Assembly: GCA_028287505.1 (NCBI GenBank)
Contig: JAQBPN010000006.1
Location: forward strand, 62,001-126,000
Direction of reading: 5' to 3'
From: Fibrobacterota bacterium
GTDB taxonomy: Bacteria; Fibrobacterota; Fibrobacteria; UBA11236
DNA length: 64,000 bases
The notes beneath the pieces are model-generated. The model was not told the DNA's origin, searched no databases, and saw only the letters and a list, made by a program, of their open reading frames with translations. Shown in pieces: positions 61,502 to 64,000 of this stretch; the first letter of the stretch is position 1; each line of letters opens with the position of its first letter. The position numbers and the translations under genes were made by a program.

Positions 61502-61869
61502 GCCGCTTTCTTGGTGACCGCGGAAATCTTTTCCTGCAAGGTCTCCGCCTGGAAAGGCTTGACCACGTAATTGGCCGCGCCGGCCTGGATGGCCTCCATG
61601 ATCCGGGTCTTTTCCGATTCCGAGGTGACCATGATGACCGGGACTCCCTTGGTGGCCGGATTGGCCTTGATGACCTTAAGCGCTTCGATGCCGGTCATGT
61701 TGGGCATGTTCCAGTCCATCAGCACCAGCTCGAAGCCGCCGGCGGTCAGTTTGCTGATCGCGTCGGCGCCGTCCACCGCCTCCTGGATGTCCGTGTAGCC
61801 CATCTTTTCCAAGGTGTTCTTTTCGATCCGGCGCATGGTGTTGGAATCGTCTACCAGTAGGATTTTCAT
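61498..61869 (-). CDS. cheY: CheY-type chemotaxis response regulator
   Basis: The 123-residue receiver has acidic pair KILLVDDSNTMRRI, phosphoacceptor LVLMDWNMPNMTG, Thr/Ser in IMVTSES and Lys in YVVKPFQAETL. It matches CheY proteins of spirochaete-like and deltaproteobacterial systems. It is followed by a small gene and preceded by two cheX genes. Confidence 0.93.
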   Translation of the reverse strand: MKILLVDDSNTMRRIEKNTLEKMGYTDIQEAVDGADAISKLTAGGFELVLMDWNMPNMTGIEALKVIKANPATKGVPVIMVTSESEKTRIMEAIQAGAANYVVKPFQAETLQEKISAVTKKAA

Positions 61870-61925
61870 GAATCATCTCCGTTTTCAGAATTGTTCCGTG
61901 TGAAAAAAACCGCGGCGCAGACCCG

Positions 61926-62402
61926 TTACTCTACGCTCTTGAGGCTGACCGCCAGATGGAATCCGCCCAATTCGGTTTCGAAAGGGACGATGAAGGAAAA
62001 GACATCCTTCGGTTCCTTGATGCGATGGTTGCTGCCCGTGATCACGCTGGGGAGGGAGATGGTGATGTTGAATTCCCCCAATCCCTTTTTGGCGTAGCCG
62101 GCCACTATGTTCGCGAGCTCGCCGATGGCGTCGATGGTATCGTCGGTCACGTCCGCGGACGAGGCGCCGATGAATTTGTTGGTGACCTTGATGGCCGTCT
62201 CCTTGGGAAAGCTCAAGGACACCATGCCCTTGGCCCCTCCCGAGATCCCGATGATCCCGGAGATGTCATAGTCGTCGGCGTTGCCCTGCTTGATGATCAG
62301 CTTCCCGGGCTTGGCTTCCAGACCCACCATTTTCCGGAAGGTCTCGATGGTGGACGTGACGAACGGGTTGATGTGTTCGACCTTGATTTTGATTTGCGAC
62401 AT
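61926..62402 (-). CDS. cheX: CheX-type CheY-P phosphatase, copy 1
   Basis: From the ATG at 62402 the protein has 158 residues. The single active helix is IGELANIVAGYAKKGL, with Glu and Asn in the CheX/CheC ExxN pattern. The body HINPFVTSTIETFRKMVGLE and GMVSLSFPKETAIKVTNKFI is typical of CheX. It should dephosphorylate CheY-P. A second copy is directly upstream. Confidence 0.88.
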   Translation of the reverse strand: MSQIKIKVEHINPFVTSTIETFRKMVGLEAKPGKLIIKQGNADDYDISGIIGISGGAKGMVSLSFPKETAIKVTNKFIGASSADVTDDTIDAIGELANIVAGYAKKGLGEFNITISLPSVITGSNHRIKEPKDVFSFIVPFETELGGFHLAVSLKSVE

Positions 62403-62413
62403 TTTTTCCGCCT

Positions 62414-62887
62414 TCAGCTTTCGCTTTTGAACCGCACCACCAGGTTGAAATTCCCTTGCGCGCACTGGAAGGGAACCACCATGGGTACGATGTGTTTGGG
62501 CCCCGCCAGCTCATGATCATCCCCGAGGATGACGGTGGGCAGGGATATCTGGATCTGGTATCGGGACAATTCGCCTTTGGCCGCCCCCGCGATGATGTTG
62601 GCCAGCTCGCCGATGGCATCGGTGGCGATATCATCCAGGGCCAGCACGCGCGCTCCCACGAAAGCGCTGCAGACCTTGAGGGCGGTGATGCGGGGGAAGC
62701 TCAGGGCCACGGTTCCCTGGGCCTTGCCGCTCAGGCCGATTATCCCGGACACGTCGAAGCGCGCTCCGGCGGAAGCGATCAGCCCCACCTTTCCCGGCTT
62801 GGCTTCCGAATAGACCATGAGAGCGAATGTCTTGATGGTCGCATCGATGAACGGAGTGATATGCTCGACCTTGATCGTCTGGCCCAT
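62414..62887 (-). CDS. cheX: CheX-type CheY-P phosphatase, copy 2
   Basis: The 157-residue protein aligns along its length with copy 1: VEHITPFIDATIKTFALMVY, ISGII-like VSGIIGLSGKAQGTVALSFP, and IGELANIIAGAAKGELSRYQ. The ExxN catalytic pattern is retained. The two copies are clearly diverged and may have different targets or form a heterodimer. It follows cheB by one base. Confidence 0.88.
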   Translation of the reverse strand: MGQTIKVEHITPFIDATIKTFALMVYSEAKPGKVGLIASAGARFDVSGIIGLSGKAQGTVALSFPRITALKVCSAFVGARVLALDDIATDAIGELANIIAGAAKGELSRYQIQISLPTVILGDDHELAGPKHIVPMVVPFQCAQGNFNLVVRFKSES

Positions 62888-62888
62888 T

Positions 62889-63998
<1,110 letters not shown>

Positions 63999-64000
63999 AG

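Overview
The window is about 64 kb of GC-rich DNA from a Gram-negative, motile, diderm bacterium. It encodes LptD, a TonB-dependent receptor, several lipoproteins, a type IV pilus secretin system, flagellins and a chemotaxis block. A TIGR02147-type regulator (a family known mainly from Fibrobacter), secreted proteins with sorting-tail-like C-termini and a DUF2341/LamG-like lipoprotein make an uncultured or little-studied member of the Fibrobacterota the best guess. This is an inference, because no rRNA or other phylogenetic marker lies in the window.

Layout. 1-4.1 kb: the start of a TonB-dependent receptor, an outer-membrane lipoprotein, an orphan TatT-like lipoprotein and a secreted protein. 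4.1-9.0 kb: an overlapping four-gene operon (Nudix hydrolase, methyltransferase, Kir-type potassium channel, guanine deaminase) convergent with a KimA-like permease. 9.2-18.4 kb: a secreted protein, a hybrid histidine kinase, a ferritin-like protein with two small membrane proteins, a membrane glycosyltransferase, a PilB/GspE ATPase, ThiL and a PEGA protein. 18.4-27.3 kb: an ABC ATPase, then pilMNOPQ with a readable promoter and a PilZ protein. 27.5-35.6 kb: an HDOD protein, FliN, LptD, Maf, RodZ, HisB, an unknown secreted protein and a single-domain response regulator. 36-40.5 kb: a complete bacillithiol set (bshA, bshB, bshC) with a linked methyltransferase. 40.7-46.3 kb: a degenerate receiver, BioA, fused PabAB and a PAP2 phosphatase. 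46.3-55 kb: a GGDEF/EAL protein and five tandem flagellin genes, four with clear sigma-28 promoters. 55.3-61 kb: secreted sugar-related proteins, a large lipoprotein and the TIGR02147 regulator. 61.3-64 kb: a chemotaxis block (CheB, two CheX, CheY and a small protein).

Two kinds of repeat structure stand out. First, four intergenic elements (19.3, 25.9, 28.5 and 37.9 kb) have arms of tandem GTCGGGC heptamers facing inverted GCCCGAC heptamers, each with a different inner hairpin. Second, at bshA, hisB and two flagellin genes the last few codons, the stop codon and the surrounding hairpin are repeated in tandem two or three times (periods of 26, 22 and 24 bp). The units differ mostly by changes that keep the hairpin, and often also the encoded C-terminal peptide. 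A related three-hairpin array lies behind bioA. I know of no described system that matches this second pattern.

Functionally, the window links surface motility (type IV pili, flagella, chemotaxis, cyclic-di-GMP proteins), envelope biogenesis (LptD, RodZ), potassium handling and low-molecular-weight thiol metabolism. No tRNA, rRNA, CRISPR array, transposase or phage gene was seen.
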